Below the pieces are notes generated by a model, which saw only the letters and a list, made by a program, of their open reading frames with translations, did not search any database and was not told the DNA's origin. A DNA stretch of 33,456 bases. Source: Methanonatronarchaeales archaeon. Lineage in GTDB: Archaea > Halobacteriota > Methanonatronarchaeia > JAANXF01. The position numbers and the translations under genes are program-made. Below are positions 23,431 through 33,456 of the stretch, in pieces (position 1 is the stretch's first letter; every line of letters starts with the position of its first letter). The DNA lies in the NCBI GenBank assembly GCA_018263395.1, contig JAANXF010000002.1:1-33456 (forward strand). Reading direction: 5' to 3'.

Positions 23431-24834
23431 GTGGCCGGTGATAGCGGAAAGTGGCTGAAAATCGTGCTCGCGTTCAGCCTCGCAGCCTTAATAGTCCTCG
23501 CGCCGTCCCCGGAGGGGCTGACGGAGGCCGGAAAGTCCTCCATCGGCCTCCTCGTCCTCGTCGTGCTGCTGTTCGGGTTGGAGCCGGTTCCACTGCCCGC
23601 AGTGGCCCTCCTGATCGCCATATACCAGGTGGCTCTCGGGCTTGGGGACTCGACCTCGGTGGCGAGGTCCTTTATGGCCGACGCTGCCTTCTTCATAATC
23701 GGTGCCCTGATGATGGCGGTCCCCGTCACGAAGCAGGGGATCGACCGCAGAATCGCGCTCCAACTCCTCAGCAGGACCGGCGGCGACGTGAGGCTGCTGT
23801 CCGTCGGACTCGTGACGATCTGCGCCCTGGTAGGGGGGTTCGTGGCCGACCACACGGTCACGGCCGTCATGCTTCCCGTGGCTCTCTCGATACTCCGTAT
23901 CACGGAGGATTCGGTGAACACTGACATGGACGAGATGGGTAGACTCCTCCTCTTTTCCATAGCCTACGGCGCGACTATAGGCGGCATTTTCACGCCATCT
24001 GGAGGAGGCCGAAACGTCGTTATGCTGGGGTTCCTTCAGGACTTCTACGGCGTCACAATCGGGTACGGGGAGTGGATGCTGTATGTCCTGCCGGTGACCC
24101 TGCTGCTGATACCCGTGACGGCCGCGGTGCTGAACGTCGCTTTCAGGCCGGAGGTGAAGGACGTTCCGGTCGCCCTGAGGACGCTGCAGGAGGAGCGCGA
24201 GGAGGAGTCGTGGACCAAGGAGACGTGGCTCACACTCGTCATCTTCGGCTCGACGGTTCTCCTCTGGATAACTGCCTCGGACATCTTCAGCCTCGGCATA
24301 ATTGCCCTCGGCGGCGCGTTCACCTTCGTGCTCTTCGGTATCGTCGATTGGAAGGACTACCAGCGGGAGGTGGACTGGGGGGTGGTATTCATATACATGG
24401 GTGCGCTGAGCCTCGGCCACGTGCTCTTCGAAACCGGTGCAGCGGGCTGGCTCGCAGGAGAATTCACTGCCCTGCTGGGGACGGTGGGCATCGGGGCCGG
24501 GGCCCCGCTCGCGATGGCTATCTCCGGTATGACGATGGCCATGACGAACTTTATGAGTGCCGGGGCGACGGCCACGGTCGTTGGGCCGATAGCCCTGGAG
24601 ATGGGGACTGTTTCCGGCGTCTCACCGATGTTCATGGGGCTCGTAACCGCCGTCTCTGCCGCCTTCGGGTTTCTGCTGGTGCTGGCGACCCCGCCCCTCG
24701 CAATAATTTACTCCAGTGGCAGGATAGACACGAAGGACCTCGTGATGGCGGGCGTCCTCCTGACGTTAGCCGCGTACGCTGTGCTCTTCCTCGTCGTCAA
24801 CACTTGGTGGAGGTTCCTCGGGTTTACCCCCTGA
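23431..24834 (+). CDS. DASS/SLC13-family anion transporter (Na+/sulfate-dicarboxylate type)
   Basis: A 467-residue polytopic protein with about eleven to twelve hydrophobic segments. The two DASS signature regions are recognisable: [16 protein letters not shown] in the first half and [18 protein letters not shown] in the second, matching the repeated S-N-T motifs that bind Na+ and substrate, although the first is altered to A-D-H-T. Family members carry dicarboxylates, citrate or sulfate with sodium. The substrate cannot be chosen here. A cytoplasmic charged loop lies at about 245-275 ([18 protein letters not shown]). Its 3' end overlaps the convergent radB gene by 11 bp. Confidence 0.88.
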   Translation: MAGDSGKWLKIVLAFSLAALIVLAPSPEGLTEAGKSSIGLLVLVVLLFGLEPVPLPAVALLIAIYQVALGLGDSTSVARSFMADAAFFIIGALMMAVPVTKQGIDRRIALQLLSRTGGDVRLLSVGLVTICALVGGFVADHTVTAVMLPVALSILRITEDSVNTDMDEMGRLLLFSIAYGATIGGIFTPSGGGRNVVMLGFLQDFYGVTIGYGEWMLYVLPVTLLLIPVTAAVLNVAFRPEVKDVPVALRTLQEEREEESWTKETWLTLVIFGSTVLLWITASDIFSLGIIALGGAFTFVLFGIVDWKDYQREVDWGVVFIYMGALSLGHVLFETGAAGWLAGEFTALLGTVGIGAGAPLAMAISGMTMAMTNFMSAGATATVVGPIALEMGTVSGVSPMFMGLVTAVSAAFGFLLVLATPPLAIIYSSGRIDTKDLVMAGVLLTLAAYAVLFLVVNTWWRFLGFTP

Positions 24835-25477
24835 GCCCCTCCTCGATGAGCTCGAGGACGCAGTGCCCTCCCTCGGGCAGGGAGCGATGCTTCTCCAGGA
24901 CGGCCCTCCTCTTCGAGTGACCTACCTTCTCGAGACGAATTACGGTCTTGGAGAGGTGGTTAAGCATGGTTCCACCCAGGGGGACGTACCTGTCGGTCTC
25001 CACATCAGTATAGACCTGGTTCGTGAAGAGGACAGCGAGTTCGTGTTCCCTCGCCGCCCCTGTGAGAAACGTGAGCTGTGAGGCGAGGTCCCTGCGAACC
25101 TCGGGTCTCTCCCGGAGAGCGATCCTGTAGAAAGGGGAAACGCTGTCTACAATCACGGCGCTGAGGTCGACCTTCTCCGCTATCCGGTCGATGTCCCTCA
25201 CGGCGGCGTGCTGTTCCTCCATGGACCTCGGTTCGAAAATCAGGAGCCTTTCGGCGGTGTCGTCCGGTTCCTCTGCCACCTGCCTGAACCGCTCCACCGG
25301 GAATCCCTCGGTATCCACGTAGACCACCCGGCCCTCCTCCGAGGCCTCAGCCGCGAACTGGATTGCGAGGTTCGTCTTGCCCGAGCCGCCCTCGCCGTAC
25401 ACCTGCGTCAGGGCCGATGTCTCCACGCCGCCCCCGAGCAACTCGTCCAGCGACTCGGCACCGGTGGAGACCCTCAA
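24824..25477 (-). CDS. radB: DNA repair and recombination protein RadB
   Basis: Euryarchaeal RecA/Rad51 paralogue, 217 residues, consisting of the ATPase core only, without the N-terminal helix-hairpin-helix of RadA. Walker A is GEGGSGKT at 28-35, Walker B lies around SAVIVDSVS (about 105-113), and the TNQVY segment (about 152-156) and GG-T-M-L-N-H are as in the family. RadB helps RadA-mediated strand exchange. It starts with TTG at 25477 in a TTGA overlap with the larC stop, so it is co-transcribed with larC. RadA is at the right end of the window, 7.5 kb away. Confidence 0.94.
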   Translation of the reverse strand: MRVSTGAESLDELLGGGVETSALTQVYGEGGSGKTNLAIQFAAEASEEGRVVYVDTEGFPVERFRQVAEEPDDTAERLLIFEPRSMEEQHAAVRDIDRIAEKVDLSAVIVDSVSPFYRIALRERPEVRRDLASQLTFLTGAAREHELAVLFTNQVYTDVETDRYVPLGGTMLNHLSKTVIRLEKVGHSKRRAVLEKHRSLPEGGHCVLELIEEGLRG

Positions 25478-26640
25478 CGCGCGGCTTCCTCCGCGATCCG
25501 CATAACCCGCCTGAGGGGGATCCCGTGCTTCTCCGCCAGTTCCTCACAGTCGTCGTACTCCGCCGAAACGTCGATGACCCCCGACGGACCCTTGGCCACC
25601 TTCACCTCCACCATCTCCTTCTCTCCGCCCAGCACCACCTCGACCCCTTCGACCTTGCGCTCCACCAGGTGTCGGTGCTCCACCGGGTACTGCCTCACTC
25701 CGAGGGTCCCGAGTTCGTCGACTAGGACCCCGGAGAGACTGGAGGCGTCCCCCGGCCTCGCAGCCACCCTCACCAGATAGCCCGTGCGTCCCTTTTTCAT
25801 GCCCATCGGTATCACGGAGGCGTCCAGCGCTCCCTCGGATAGCAATCGCTTCACCGTGAAGGAAACCTCCTCACCCGTCGCGTCGTCGACCGCGGTTTCA
25901 AGGAAGCACAGCTGGTCAGGGGACAGCTCCCGAAATTCTCCCAGAAATACCCGCATCACGTTGGGCCTCTTCAGCTCCTTCGAGCCCCCTCCGACGCCGA
26001 TTCCCTCCGTGACCGTGGAGGGCGGAAACCGGACTGAGCGGTCGCAGAGCTCTGCGAGCAGTGCCGCGCCGGTCGGCGTCAGGAGCTCGGTCTCTGAAGG
26101 CCCACCGCACCACTCCAGACCGGCCTCGCTCAGGATTTCCAGGGTGGCCGGTCCCGGCACCGGGTACCCCTCGGCCGTTCTGCCTCCCCCTACACACACC
26201 GGGCCCACCGCGACACTGGCGTCGCTCAACCCGAGGTCGTGGTAGGCCGCGGAGGCGCCCAGCACGTCCGCCACGCCGTCAGCGGCACCGACGCGGTGAA
26301 ATACGGTATCCCCGTGAACCCTCTCCTCCGCCCTCCCCACCCTCTCGAAGACCCCTTCTGCGGTTGAGAGCACTTCCTGCGGAAGTTCGAGGCCGCCCAG
26401 AAACCCGAGAACGTCGTCGAGGCTCCGCACGGAGTCGTCGGCGTTATCGACCTCGACCCGGAGACACCTGACGCCGTCGCGGCAATCCTCGAAAACCCCG
26501 ACATCGACCTCGCCGAGGCCCGAGGCCAGCCCCATCGCGCCCAGCACCCTCTCTCTGGACGCACCGGCGTCCAGCAGTGCGGAGGTCACCATGTCCCCGG
26601 AGGCACCCGACGCGCACTCGAAGAAACAGGCTCTGGTCAC
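25474..26640 (-). CDS. larC: LarC-type nickel insertion protein (DUF111)
   Basis: CTP-dependent cyclometallase that inserts nickel into the pincer nucleotide cofactor of lactate racemase-like enzymes. The 388 residues show the family start [17 protein letters not shown], a His-containing central region ([20 protein letters not shown]), [31 protein letters not shown], and the C-terminal [14 protein letters not shown] domain. I start at GTG 26640 rather than 26646 because it fits the family and the TATA-like box at 26665-26671. LarB, LarE and a racemase are not in the window. The coupling to radB is probably only positional. Confidence 0.9.
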   Translation of the reverse strand: MTRACFFECASGASGDMVTSALLDAGASRERVLGAMGLASGLGEVDVGVFEDCRDGVRCLRVEVDNADDSVRSLDDVLGFLGGLELPQEVLSTAEGVFERVGRAEERVHGDTVFHRVGAADGVADVLGASAAYHDLGLSDASVAVGPVCVGGGRTAEGYPVPGPATLEILSEAGLEWCGGPSETELLTPTGAALLAELCDRSVRFPPSTVTEGIGVGGGSKELKRPNVMRVFLGEFRELSPDQLCFLETAVDDATGEEVSFTVKRLLSEGALDASVIPMGMKKGRTGYLVRVAARPGDASSLSGVLVDELGTLGVRQYPVEHRHLVERKVEGVEVVLGGEKEMVEVKVAKGPSGVIDVSAEYDDCEELAEKHGIPLRRVMRIAEEAAR

Positions 26641-26664
26641 GGGCACTAAATTGTGGTGCCGAAG

Positions 26665-26671
26665 TAAATAT
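26665..26671 (-). promoter_or_regulatory. TATA-like box for larC-radB
   Basis: ATATTTA on the minus strand, 25-31 nt upstream of the GTG at 26640. Confidence 0.45.
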
Positions 26672-26954
26672 GGAACTACCGCGGCTCCCGTGGCAGCGAT
26701 ACCTGGGCGGGTCTCGACCCGTGGACACGCCCTCGGGCAACCGGCAGCAGGGTACCTTAAAGATGTGTCCCTCCGCCCGGACGGCTATCGGGGAAGTGTA
26801 TCGGGGGAGCACTGTAACCTGCTGGCCCTCGAACAATTTTTGAAGACGAACGCCTGCTCCCACTGGAATCTCAGTATGGGGAGAGCAGTAGTGAAGATAT
26901 TCTGGTTCTCTGTTTTCTCTTTTAACGGTTTCTCTCCCGGGCCGCACGGGTGAC
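26672..26954. other. Intergenic stretch without a clear gene
   Basis: Between the larC promoter and the decayed ORF, open frames on both strands give unnatural mixed-composition translations. An AT-rich patch at about 26885-26925 has a TATA-like CTTTTAAC on the plus strand. About 26 nt later a GTG at 26949 opens a 14-codon frame (MTVSPREKRVKSLL) that ends in TGA. This could be the start of the decayed gene that follows in another frame. Confidence 0.35.
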
Positions 26955-27442
26955 AGTTTCGCCGCGAGAGAAACGCGTCAAGTCCCTGCTCTGAGCTCTG
27001 TACCGGAATCGATCCGTTCAAGAAGGACACAGGTGGCGACGGAAAACCCGACGGGGAGGAGGAACTGCGTCAGGTGGTCTCCCGCGAGGGCACCGGGGCG
27101 ACTATCACCGTCGGGTCGGGCGGGGAACGATCCAGCGACACGGAAGTACTCACCTCTCTACCGAGGGGTCTGCTGCGGATAAGCTCCCCCGAAAGAATCG
27201 GGGACGCGACTTTGAGACCTGGACACGGCGAATCGGGGATAGAGGGTACGCCTGGAGGAAATCTCGGAATAATGTACTGCGACGGACCCGACCCTGAGTT
27301 CGTACCTCTCCGGGATCAGGCCGTTAACACCTCCGGTAACCGTATTGAGGCAAAAATCGATGGAATGGGGACCCATCCGTCGCTGACGTACGGGGCTACA
27401 TCGAGAGATTCCCGGGCGCAAACGACCCGGTATCTCGAATAG
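26955..27442 (+). pseudogene. Decayed ORF with one calcium-binding (thrombospondin type 3-like) repeat
   Basis: An open frame without a good start reads CSELCTGIDPFKKDT, then GGDGKPDGEEEL, and runs to a TAA at about 27440. The segment DPFKKDT-x-GDG-x-x-DGEE is the classic thrombospondin type 3 calcium repeat (normally DTDGDG), here with one Asp changed to Gly. Such repeats occur in secreted and S-layer proteins of archaea. The remaining 120 residues are Gly/Ser/Thr-rich with no known domain. No signal peptide precedes it in frame. I read it as the remnant of a secreted protein; chance similarity cannot be excluded. Confidence 0.3.
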
Positions 27443-27597
27443 GCCTCTAAAGGAGCCGGGGACCTTTCCTCCGCACACCGCCCCCTCAATTACTCTAACT
27501 TAACTTTAAGTGGTTTGCGGACGAAGTTGTCCCGTCTCTCCCGGAAGAGGCCGGCCAGTCACGGACCGGTTCCCTCCGCGAGTACGGTAAAGGCAAC

Positions 27598-27603
27598 ATT
27601 AAT
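27598..27603 (+). promoter_or_regulatory. TATA-like box for cdc48
   Basis: ATTAAT 31-36 nt before the ATG at 27634. The sequence upstream to 27480 is mixed, with another AT-rich patch at 27488-27510. Confidence 0.45.
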
Positions 27604-27633
27604 CCTGCCCAAAATCGATACGGACCTGCCCCG

Positions 27634-29871
27634 ATGACGGAAGTCCAGCTAAAAGTTTCGAAGGCCTACCCCAACGATAACGGCCGAGGAATAGCCCGTC
27701 TCGACCCGGATACCCTGATGAAGCTCCAGGTATCCCCAGGGGACTACATCGAAATCGAGGGCGAGGAGGCGACCCTGGCGAAGGTCTGGCGCTCCGATTC
27801 TCAGGACTGGGACTCCGGCTCCATCAGGATAGACGGCTTCACGAGGCAGAACGCCGACGTCTCCATAGGTGACGCCGTGGTGGTGAGGACTGCGAGGCCC
27901 GGGGACGCGGAGAAGGTGGTTCTGGCCCCTCCCCGGGGCAAGGCGATTCAGTTCAGACGCGGAGCGGAGGACATGGTGAAGAGGCAGCTCCTGAAGAGGC
28001 CGGTGGTGAAGGGCGACGTGGTGCCGGTAATGTCATCGATGCAGCAGCCCTTCACGGGAAAGGTACAGTCGGGCCAGACCATTCCGCTCGTCGCGGTCAG
28101 CACCTCTCCTGACGACAGGGTCGTGGTAACGGAGTCCACCGAGGTCGCTCTGCGGAAGAAGCCGGTGAAGGGCTACGAGGAGGTGAAGGCCGCGGGCGTA
28201 ACGTACGAGGACATAGGCGGCCTGCAGGAGGAGGTCCAGCGCGTAAGGGAGCTGATCGAGCTGCCGCTGCGGCACCCGGAGCTTTTCCAGCGCCTCGGAA
28301 TCGACCCGCCGAAGGGCGTGCTGCTGTACGGTCCGCCGGGGACGGGCAAGACCCTGATTGCCAAGGCCGTCTCCAACGAGTCCGGTGCGTCGTTCTTCTC
28401 CATAAAGGGTCCCGAAATAATGTCAAAGTACTACGGGGAATCCGAGGAGCAGCTGCGAGACATATTCAAGGAGGCCAAGGAGGAGTCGCCATCGATAATC
28501 TTCATAGACGAGGTGGACTCCATAGCTCCGAAGCGAGAGGAGGTCATGGGGGAGGTGGAGAGGCGGGTAGTGGCACAGCTCCTGTCACTCATGGACGGCC
28601 TCGAGGAGCGGGGAGAGGTGGTGGTGATAGGCGCCACTAACCGTATAGAGGGAGTCGACCCGGCGCTGAGGAGGCCCGGACGGTTCGACCGCGAACTCAT
28701 GATAGGGGTGCCGGACAGGGACGGTCGCCGCGAGATATTCCAGATACACACCCGGGGTATGCCCCTCGCGGACGAGGGAAGGCAGAGGGTCGACATGGAC
28801 GAAATAGTCGACATCACGCACGGCTTCGTCGGCGCAGACATAGAGGCACTCTCCAAGGAGGCGGGCATGAAGGCCCTGAGCCGCTACCTCCCCGACATCG
28901 ACCTCGAGCAGGACGAAATCGAGAGGGACGTCCTGGACTCGATGTACGTGGAGATGAAGGACTTCAAGGACGCGATGAAGCTCATCGAGCCCTCCGCACT
29001 CAGGGAAATCGTGCTGCACGTCCCCACCGTGACCTGGGAGGGGGTGGGCGGCCTCGAGGACGTGAAGCAGAAGGTCAAGGAGATGGTGGAGTGGCCACTT
29101 ACAGAGCCCGACCGGTTCCACAGGATGGGCATAGAGCCGCCTAGGGGCGTGCTGCTGTACGGTCCGCCGGGGACGGGCAAGACCCTGATTGCCAAGGCCG
29201 TCTCCCACGAGTCGGAGGCCAACTTCATCTACATCAAGGGCCCAGAGCTCCTCAGCAAGTGGGTCGGCGAGTCCGAGAAGGGCGTCCGAGAGACCTTCAA
29301 GAAGGCCAGACAGACCGCACCGACGATAATTTTCTTCGACGAACTGGACGCCATCGCCCCCAGGAGGGGGGAGGGCGCCGGTGACAACCGGGTCACCGAG
29401 CGAGTCGTAAACCAGATACTCACCGAGATGGACGGCCTGGAGGAGCTGGAGGACGTCATAGTGATAGGCGCCACCAACAGGCCGGACATAATAGACCCCG
29501 CCCTGTTCAGACCCGGTCGCTTCGAGCGTCGGATAAACGTGCCCGTACCCGGAATCGAGGCCCGCGTCAAGATACTGGAGATCCACACCGGCGACGTACC
29601 GCTCTCCGACGACTTCGACCTTGACGAGATGTCCGAGAAGCTTGAGGGCTACACGGGCTCCGATATTGAGGGGCTGGTTCGGGAGGCCGCGATGATAGCG
29701 CTCAGGGACGACCCGGACGCCGACGAGGTCACGGTAGCGGACTTCGTGAGGGCCATCAGCGAGGTCCCGCCCTCCGCCACCGAGGAGATGCAGGCGTTCT
29801 ACAGCAGACTGGAGGAACAGTTCACCAGCGGCGTCGAGAAGGGAGAGGAGCAACTCATCGGCTACAGGTAG
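27634..29871 (+). CDS. Cdc48/VAT AAA+ unfoldase
   Basis: Archaeal p97/Cdc48 homologue, 745 residues. It is a hexameric ATP-driven unfoldase that feeds substrates to the proteasome and remodels complexes. The N domain (double-psi barrel plus second subdomain) covers 1-185. D1 has Walker A GPPGTGKT at 233-240 and Walker [11 protein letters not shown]2 has Walker A at 510-517 and IIFFDELDA. Arginine-finger regions (RRPGRFDRE and FRPGRFERR) are present in both. The C-terminus ends GEEQLIGYR, a short tail. A 61-nt stretch encoding the Walker A region is identical in both rings. Confidence 0.97.
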   Translation: MTEVQLKVSKAYPNDNGRGIARLDPDTLMKLQVSPGDYIEIEGEEATLAKVWRSDSQDWDSGSIRIDGFTRQNADVSIGDAVVVRTARPGDAEKVVLAPPRGKAIQFRRGAEDMVKRQLLKRPVVKGDVVPVMSSMQQPFTGKVQSGQTIPLVAVSTSPDDRVVVTESTEVALRKKPVKGYEEVKAAGVTYEDIGGLQEEVQRVRELIELPLRHPELFQRLGIDPPKGVLLYGPPGTGKTLIAKAVSNESGASFFSIKGPEIMSKYYGESEEQLRDIFKEAKEESPSIIFIDEVDSIAPKREEVMGEVERRVVAQLLSLMDGLEERGEVVVIGATNRIEGVDPALRRPGRFDRELMIGVPDRDGRREIFQIHTRGMPLADEGRQRVDMDEIVDITHGFVGADIEALSKEAGMKALSRYLPDIDLEQDEIERDVLDSMYVEMKDFKDAMKLIEPSALREIVLHVPTVTWEGVGGLEDVKQKVKEMVEWPLTEPDRFHRMGIEPPRGVLLYGPPGTGKTLIAKAVSHESEANFIYIKGPELLSKWVGESEKGVRETFKKARQTAPTIIFFDELDAIAPRRGEGAGDNRVTERVVNQILTEMDGLEELEDVIVIGATNRPDIIDPALFRPGRFERRINVPVPGIEARVKILEIHTGDVPLSDDFDLDEMSEKLEGYTGSDIEGLVREAAMIALRDDPDADEVTVADFVRAISEVPPSATEEMQAFYSRLEEQFTSGVEKGEEQLIGYR
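28314..28374 (+). repeat. 61-nt direct repeat, copy 1 (D1 Walker A region of cdc48)
   Basis: Identical base for base to 29145-29205, including every silent position, and beginning GGGCGTGCTGCTGTACGGTC. It encodes [20 protein letters not shown]. Confidence 0.95.
29145..29205 (+). repeat. 61-nt direct repeat, copy 2 (D2 Walker A region of cdc48)
   Basis: Second copy, 831 bases downstream and in the same codon phase. The flanking codons differ at once on both sides (AAC after copy 1, CAC after copy 2). Confidence 0.95.
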
Positions 29872-29878
29872 TGGAAGG

Positions 29879-29887
29879 ATTAATACT
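29879..29887 (+). promoter_or_regulatory. TATA-like box for the PRC-barrel gene
   Basis: ATTAATACT, 24-32 nt before the ATG at 29911, in the 39-nt gap after cdc48. The PRC-barrel gene therefore has its own promoter. Confidence 0.5.
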
Positions 29888-29910
29888 GTCTGGCCACACA
29901 AACCCTCCAG

Positions 29911-30168
29911 ATGACGAAGATACTCGCAAGCTCCCTCTCCGACAAGAACGTCGTCTCCGCCGACGGAGACGAGCTCGGCAATCTGAAGGACGTACTGATG
30001 GACTTCAAGACCGGTCGGCTTGTCGACCTTGTGGTTGAGCCCGACATGAACGTCCGCACCGAGAGCTACAGGACGGACGACGGATACCTCCTTCTCCCCT
30101 TCAGTGTAGTAAAGGCGATAAAAGAGGTAATAATCGTCAACGGCAGGGCGGCCAGGGAAGAGGAGTAG
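29911..30168 (+). CDS. PRC-barrel domain protein
   Basis: An 85-residue single PRC-barrel domain: KILASSLSDKNVVSADGDELG, NLKDVLMDFKTGRLVDLVVEP, and a last strand ending VIIVNGRAA. Stand-alone archaeal PRC-barrel proteins are common and mostly uncharacterised; a few are linked to RNA metabolism and, in haloarchaea, to cell division (CdpB-type). No functional residue can be singled out. It is convergent with the metallophosphoesterase gene, with one base between stops. Confidence 0.88.
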   Translation: MTKILASSLSDKNVVSADGDELGNLKDVLMDFKTGRLVDLVVEPDMNVRTESYRTDDGYLLLPFSVVKAIKEVIIVNGRAAREEE

Positions 30169-30169
30169 G

Positions 30170-30856
30170 TCAGCGGCCCCTGAAAAGCCTCTCCCACAGA
30201 GAGGCCGACAGACCGGCCCGCTCTACCCCCCTCCTCACCCGCTTCATCGTGTACGGCTTCCGGACGAATTCGAAATCGGTGGAGCCTCCCGAAACCTCCA
30301 TCAACGCGACCGATAGGCGAGGGTCACCGTCCCTCGGCTGCCCGACGGAGCCGGGGTTGACCAGGACCCCTTCCTCTACCTCTCGCCCCATCGGCACGTG
30401 AGTGTGGCCCAGGACGAGAACGTCACAACCGCACGTCTCCAGCATTCCACGGACCGCCATCGAGGAGACGTCCGGCATTACGTACCTGTCGGGGTCCCCG
30501 GGGGAGCCGTGTGTAACGAATACGTTAACCCCTTCGAGCTCCAGCGAGAGTTCCGCCGGAAGGCCCTCTATCCACTCGCCGTTGGTCTCCTCGAGTTCTC
30601 CTGCGGTCCAGCGAACCGAATCCGCGGCCTCCGGGTTGAATAATTCCTCCCCGTCCAGCAGTGCATTCTCGTGGTTCCCCCTCACGCAGCGCCACCCGTA
30701 CCCTCGCGCTATATCCACCACCTCGTTCGGGAAGGTGTAGTACCCCACGACGTCGCCTGCGCACAGTACCAGGTCTGCAGACTCCAGTACCGGAAGAGCC
30801 GACTCCAGCGCCGGGAGGTTGCCGTGTACGTCGGAGACGAGTGCGACCCTCTTCAA
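30170..30856 (-). CDS. Calcineurin-like metallophosphoesterase (YfcE/MJ0936 type)
   Basis: A 228-residue di-metal phosphoesterase. All five family motifs are visible: SDVHGN (Asp9, His11), CAGDVVGY, GNHENA, FVTHGSPGD and GHTHVPM. NPGSVGQPRDGDPR follows, as in the MJ0936-type phosphodiesterases. After about residue 200 it has an Arg-rich tail (MKRVRRGVERAGLSASLWER). It starts at TTG 30856 with a single base between it and the cysS stop, so the two are co-transcribed. The physiological substrate is unknown; relatives hydrolyse phosphodiesters in vitro. Confidence 0.9.
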   Translation of the reverse strand: MKRVALVSDVHGNLPALESALPVLESADLVLCAGDVVGYYTFPNEVVDIARGYGWRCVRGNHENALLDGEELFNPEAADSVRWTAGELEETNGEWIEGLPAELSLELEGVNVFVTHGSPGDPDRYVMPDVSSMAVRGMLETCGCDVLVLGHTHVPMGREVEEGVLVNPGSVGQPRDGDPRLSVALMEVSGGSTDFEFVRKPYTMKRVRRGVERAGLSASLWERLFRGR

Positions 30857-30857
30857 C

Positions 30858-32273
<1,416 letters not shown>

Positions 32274-32296
32274 GGCCCGAAATCTCCCGGACAAAC

Positions 32297-32304
32297 CTTA
32301 AAAC
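32297..32304 (-). promoter_or_regulatory. TATA-like box for cysS
   Basis: GTTTTAAG on the minus strand, 24-31 nt upstream of GTG 32273. It supports a leaderless cysS mRNA. Confidence 0.5.
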
Positions 32305-32311
32305 TAAACAG

Positions 32312-32992
32312 CTAGGGCAGCTCTCCGAGGTCCTGGAGGAGCTCGACGGCCTCCATCACCCCTTTTCCGAACTCTTCATCTACTGCTATATCCGCGGCGT
32401 CGCGGAGAACGACGTGGGCGTTGCCCACGGCAACGCCGGTACCCGCTGCCTCTATCATTCCTACGTCGTTTTCGGAGTCGCCTATCGCAATTACCTCGTC
32501 CCTGCGGTACCCGAGCCTCTCCGCGATTCGTCGAAGGGCCTTTCCCTTGTCGACGGACCGATTCTTGATGTGATACGCGAACCCGGTGTCTAGAACCTCC
32601 ACGTCGAACCTCTCCTCCAGGCCTCGAACGGCCTCCTCAGGGACAGAGTCCCGGACCGCCACCTCGGTGGACCGCTCCTCGGGAAACACCTCGGTGTCGA
32701 CCTCCTCACGTAGAGCGGCCAACGCCTTCCTGGGAGCCTCGGGAGACGCCATAATGATGGGTTCTTCATCCCTACCCATCTGGACCACGCCGCCGTTCTC
32801 CGCGATAACCATGCCGCTCGTGCCTATCATTATCTGGGCCGATCTCGCGAAGCAGAGCACGTTTCCCGTGGCCAGAACCGTGGAGACGCCCCTGTCCGTG
32901 ACCTCCCTGAGGAGCCCGGCGGCACCGAGGTGAAGCCTGCGGTCCATCCCGGTCAGCGTGCCGTCTATGTCGACGGATAGCAGCCTGTGCAC
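32312..32992 (-). CDS. Archaeal phosphoglycolate phosphatase (HAD, Cof-like subclass)
   Basis: HAD-superfamily phosphatase of 226 residues, matching the archaeal PGP group (TA0175-like). Motif I is SVDIDGTLTG with nucleophile Asp8 and acid Asp10. Motif II is LATGN, motif III Lys is in VDKGKALRRI, and motif IV is GDSENDVGMIEAAG. The C2-type cap domain lies between motifs II and III. It removes phosphoglycolate or acts as a general sugar-phosphate phosphatase; specificity is uncertain. GTG start at 32992, with a TATA-like AAATTAG (plus 33017-33023) 25-31 nt upstream. Confidence 0.88.
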   Translation of the reverse strand: MHRLLSVDIDGTLTGMDRRLHLGAAGLLREVTDRGVSTVLATGNVLCFARSAQIMIGTSGMVIAENGGVVQMGRDEEPIIMASPEAPRKALAALREEVDTEVFPEERSTEVAVRDSVPEEAVRGLEERFDVEVLDTGFAYHIKNRSVDKGKALRRIAERLGYRRDEVIAIGDSENDVGMIEAAGTGVAVGNAHVVLRDAADIAVDEEFGKGVMEAVELLQDLGELP

Positions 32993-33016
32993 CGGGTTAA
33001 CTATCGGGGCGTCAGG

Positions 33017-33023
33017 AAATTAG
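33017..33023 (-). promoter_or_regulatory. TATA-like box for the HAD phosphatase
   Basis: CTAATTT on the minus strand, 25-31 nt before the GTG at 32992, just after the radA stop. This suggests separate transcription from radA. Confidence 0.4.
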
Positions 33024-33026
33024 TCT

Positions 33027-33428
33027 TCAGGCGTCCTTTATCCCTCCGGCCGTGACCTTGAAGACCGCCTCGCCCTCGGGGTGAGAGGGGGAGTCGACAA
33101 GGCGAGCAATGCGCTTATCGCCCTTGGACTTCCGGAGATAGAGCCGGAAGGTGGCGTTGTGGCCCGTTATGTTACCGCCTATGGGCCGCGTTGGGTCGCC
33201 GAAGAAGGTGTCCGGCTTGCTCTGTACCTGGTTCGTGACAAGTGCGGAGGAGTCGAACATGTCGGCGAACTTTATGATTGCGTGCATGTGCTTGTTCAGC
33301 TTCTGCTGTCTCTCCGCCAGAGAACCCCTTCCCACGTACTCCGCCCTGAAGTGGGACGTGAGGGAATCCACGACCAGGAGCTTGACCGGTCTCTCGTCTC
33401 TCAGCTCCTTGGCCAGCTCGTGCGCCTT
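33027..33428 (-). CDS. radA: DNA repair and recombination protein RadA, C-terminal part
   Basis: The last 133 residues of the archaeal Rad51/RecA recombinase (full length about 320-350). The Walker B region [19 protein letters not shown], the [12 protein letters not shown] motif, [18 protein letters not shown] and the end [16 protein letters not shown] are diagnostic. The gene is cut at the right edge: the frame reads back from KAHELAKEL to an apparent TAA at 33429-33431 that is made by the junction with adapter sequence, so it is not a real stop. The N-terminal helix-hairpin-helix and Walker A are missing. The DNA-binding L1 and L2 loop region is present. Confidence 0.95.
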   Translation of the reverse strand, partial: KAHELAKELRDERPVKLLVVDSLTSHFRAEYVGRGSLAERQQKLNKHMHAIIKFADMFDSSALVTNQVQSKPDTFFGDPTRPIGGNITGHNATFRLYLRKSKGDKRIARLVDSPSHPEGEAVFKVTAGGIKDA

Positions 33429-33430
33429 TT

Positions 33431-33456
33431 AGATCGGAAGCATCTGGTGACTGGAG
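33431..33456. other. Illumina adapter/index-primer remnant at the contig end
   Basis: The last 26 bases begin AGATCGGAAG, the common Illumina adapter start, and finish GTGACTGGAG, part of the indexed (i7) primer. The six bases between look like an index remnant. The join interrupts radA exactly here, so these bases are not genomic. Confidence 0.9.

Noticed and set aside
26444-26953. Overlapping ORFs of about 100-170 codons on both strands next to larC
   Set aside because: They overlap larC antisense or have unnatural composition; no motif recognised.

Overview
The window is a GC-rich (about 60% or more) archaeal chromosome fragment. Archaeal marks are RadA and RadB recombinases, a two-ring Cdc48/VAT ATPase, archaeal HMG-CoA synthase with its DUF35 partner, methanopterin/methanofuran C1 enzymes, a tRNA intron with a perfect bulge-helix-bulge motif, and TATA-like boxes 24-33 nt upstream of many start codons (leaderless architecture). 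RadB and the COG1709-type regulator point to Euryarchaeota in the broad sense. Proteins are rich in Asp/Glu and use Arg more than Lys, so some salt adaptation is plausible. I cannot place the lineage from sequence alone. The contig looks like a short-read assembly: its last 26 bases match Illumina adapter/index-primer sequence and cut off radA.

Layout. 1-113: AT-rich C-terminal scrap of a possible transposase. 155-2517: small membrane protein, class I glutamine amidotransferase, Na/Pi-cotransporter-like protein. 2518-3186: gene-poor stretch with a broken small membrane ORF and tRNA-Pro(GGG). 3187-6528: regulator, HMG-CoA synthase, thiolase and DUF35 protein, an overlapping mevalonate-entry operon. 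6716-12541: mtd-ftr-fwdD-fwdB-fwdA-fwdC, a translationally coupled run linking CO2/formylmethanofuran to methylene-H4MPT, apart from the missing cyclohydrolase. 12553-12957: Nudix gene with two compensating frameshifts. 13170-14346: DtxR/FeoA regulator and ferritin-like protein. 14468-17779 (minus): dodecin; then purA, a Trm112-like protein and pyrG. 17938-18045: intron-containing tRNA-Arg(CCT). 18210-21034: MscS channel, HisH, PurM/HypE-superfamily protein.

21017-22349 (minus) is a compact cluster: NifU-type Fe-S scaffold, a 59-residue ScdA_N/DUF1858-like protein, a four-helix haem-copper-oxidase-like membrane protein and a universal stress protein. It may be an Fe-S repair or NO/oxidant-stress unit. 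Next come a tandem stress protein, a DASS/SLC13 transporter, radB with larC, a 1-kb degenerate stretch holding a decayed calcium-repeat ORF, cdc48 (with a 61-nt perfect repeat between its two ATPase rings), a PRC-barrel protein, a metallophosphoesterase with cysS, an archaeal phosphoglycolate phosphatase, and truncated radA.

The genes are mostly housekeeping plus C1 metabolism. I see no CRISPR array, defence island, intact insertion sequence or rRNA. The best candidate for something under-described is the NifU / ScdA_N / small haem-copper-like membrane protein cluster.
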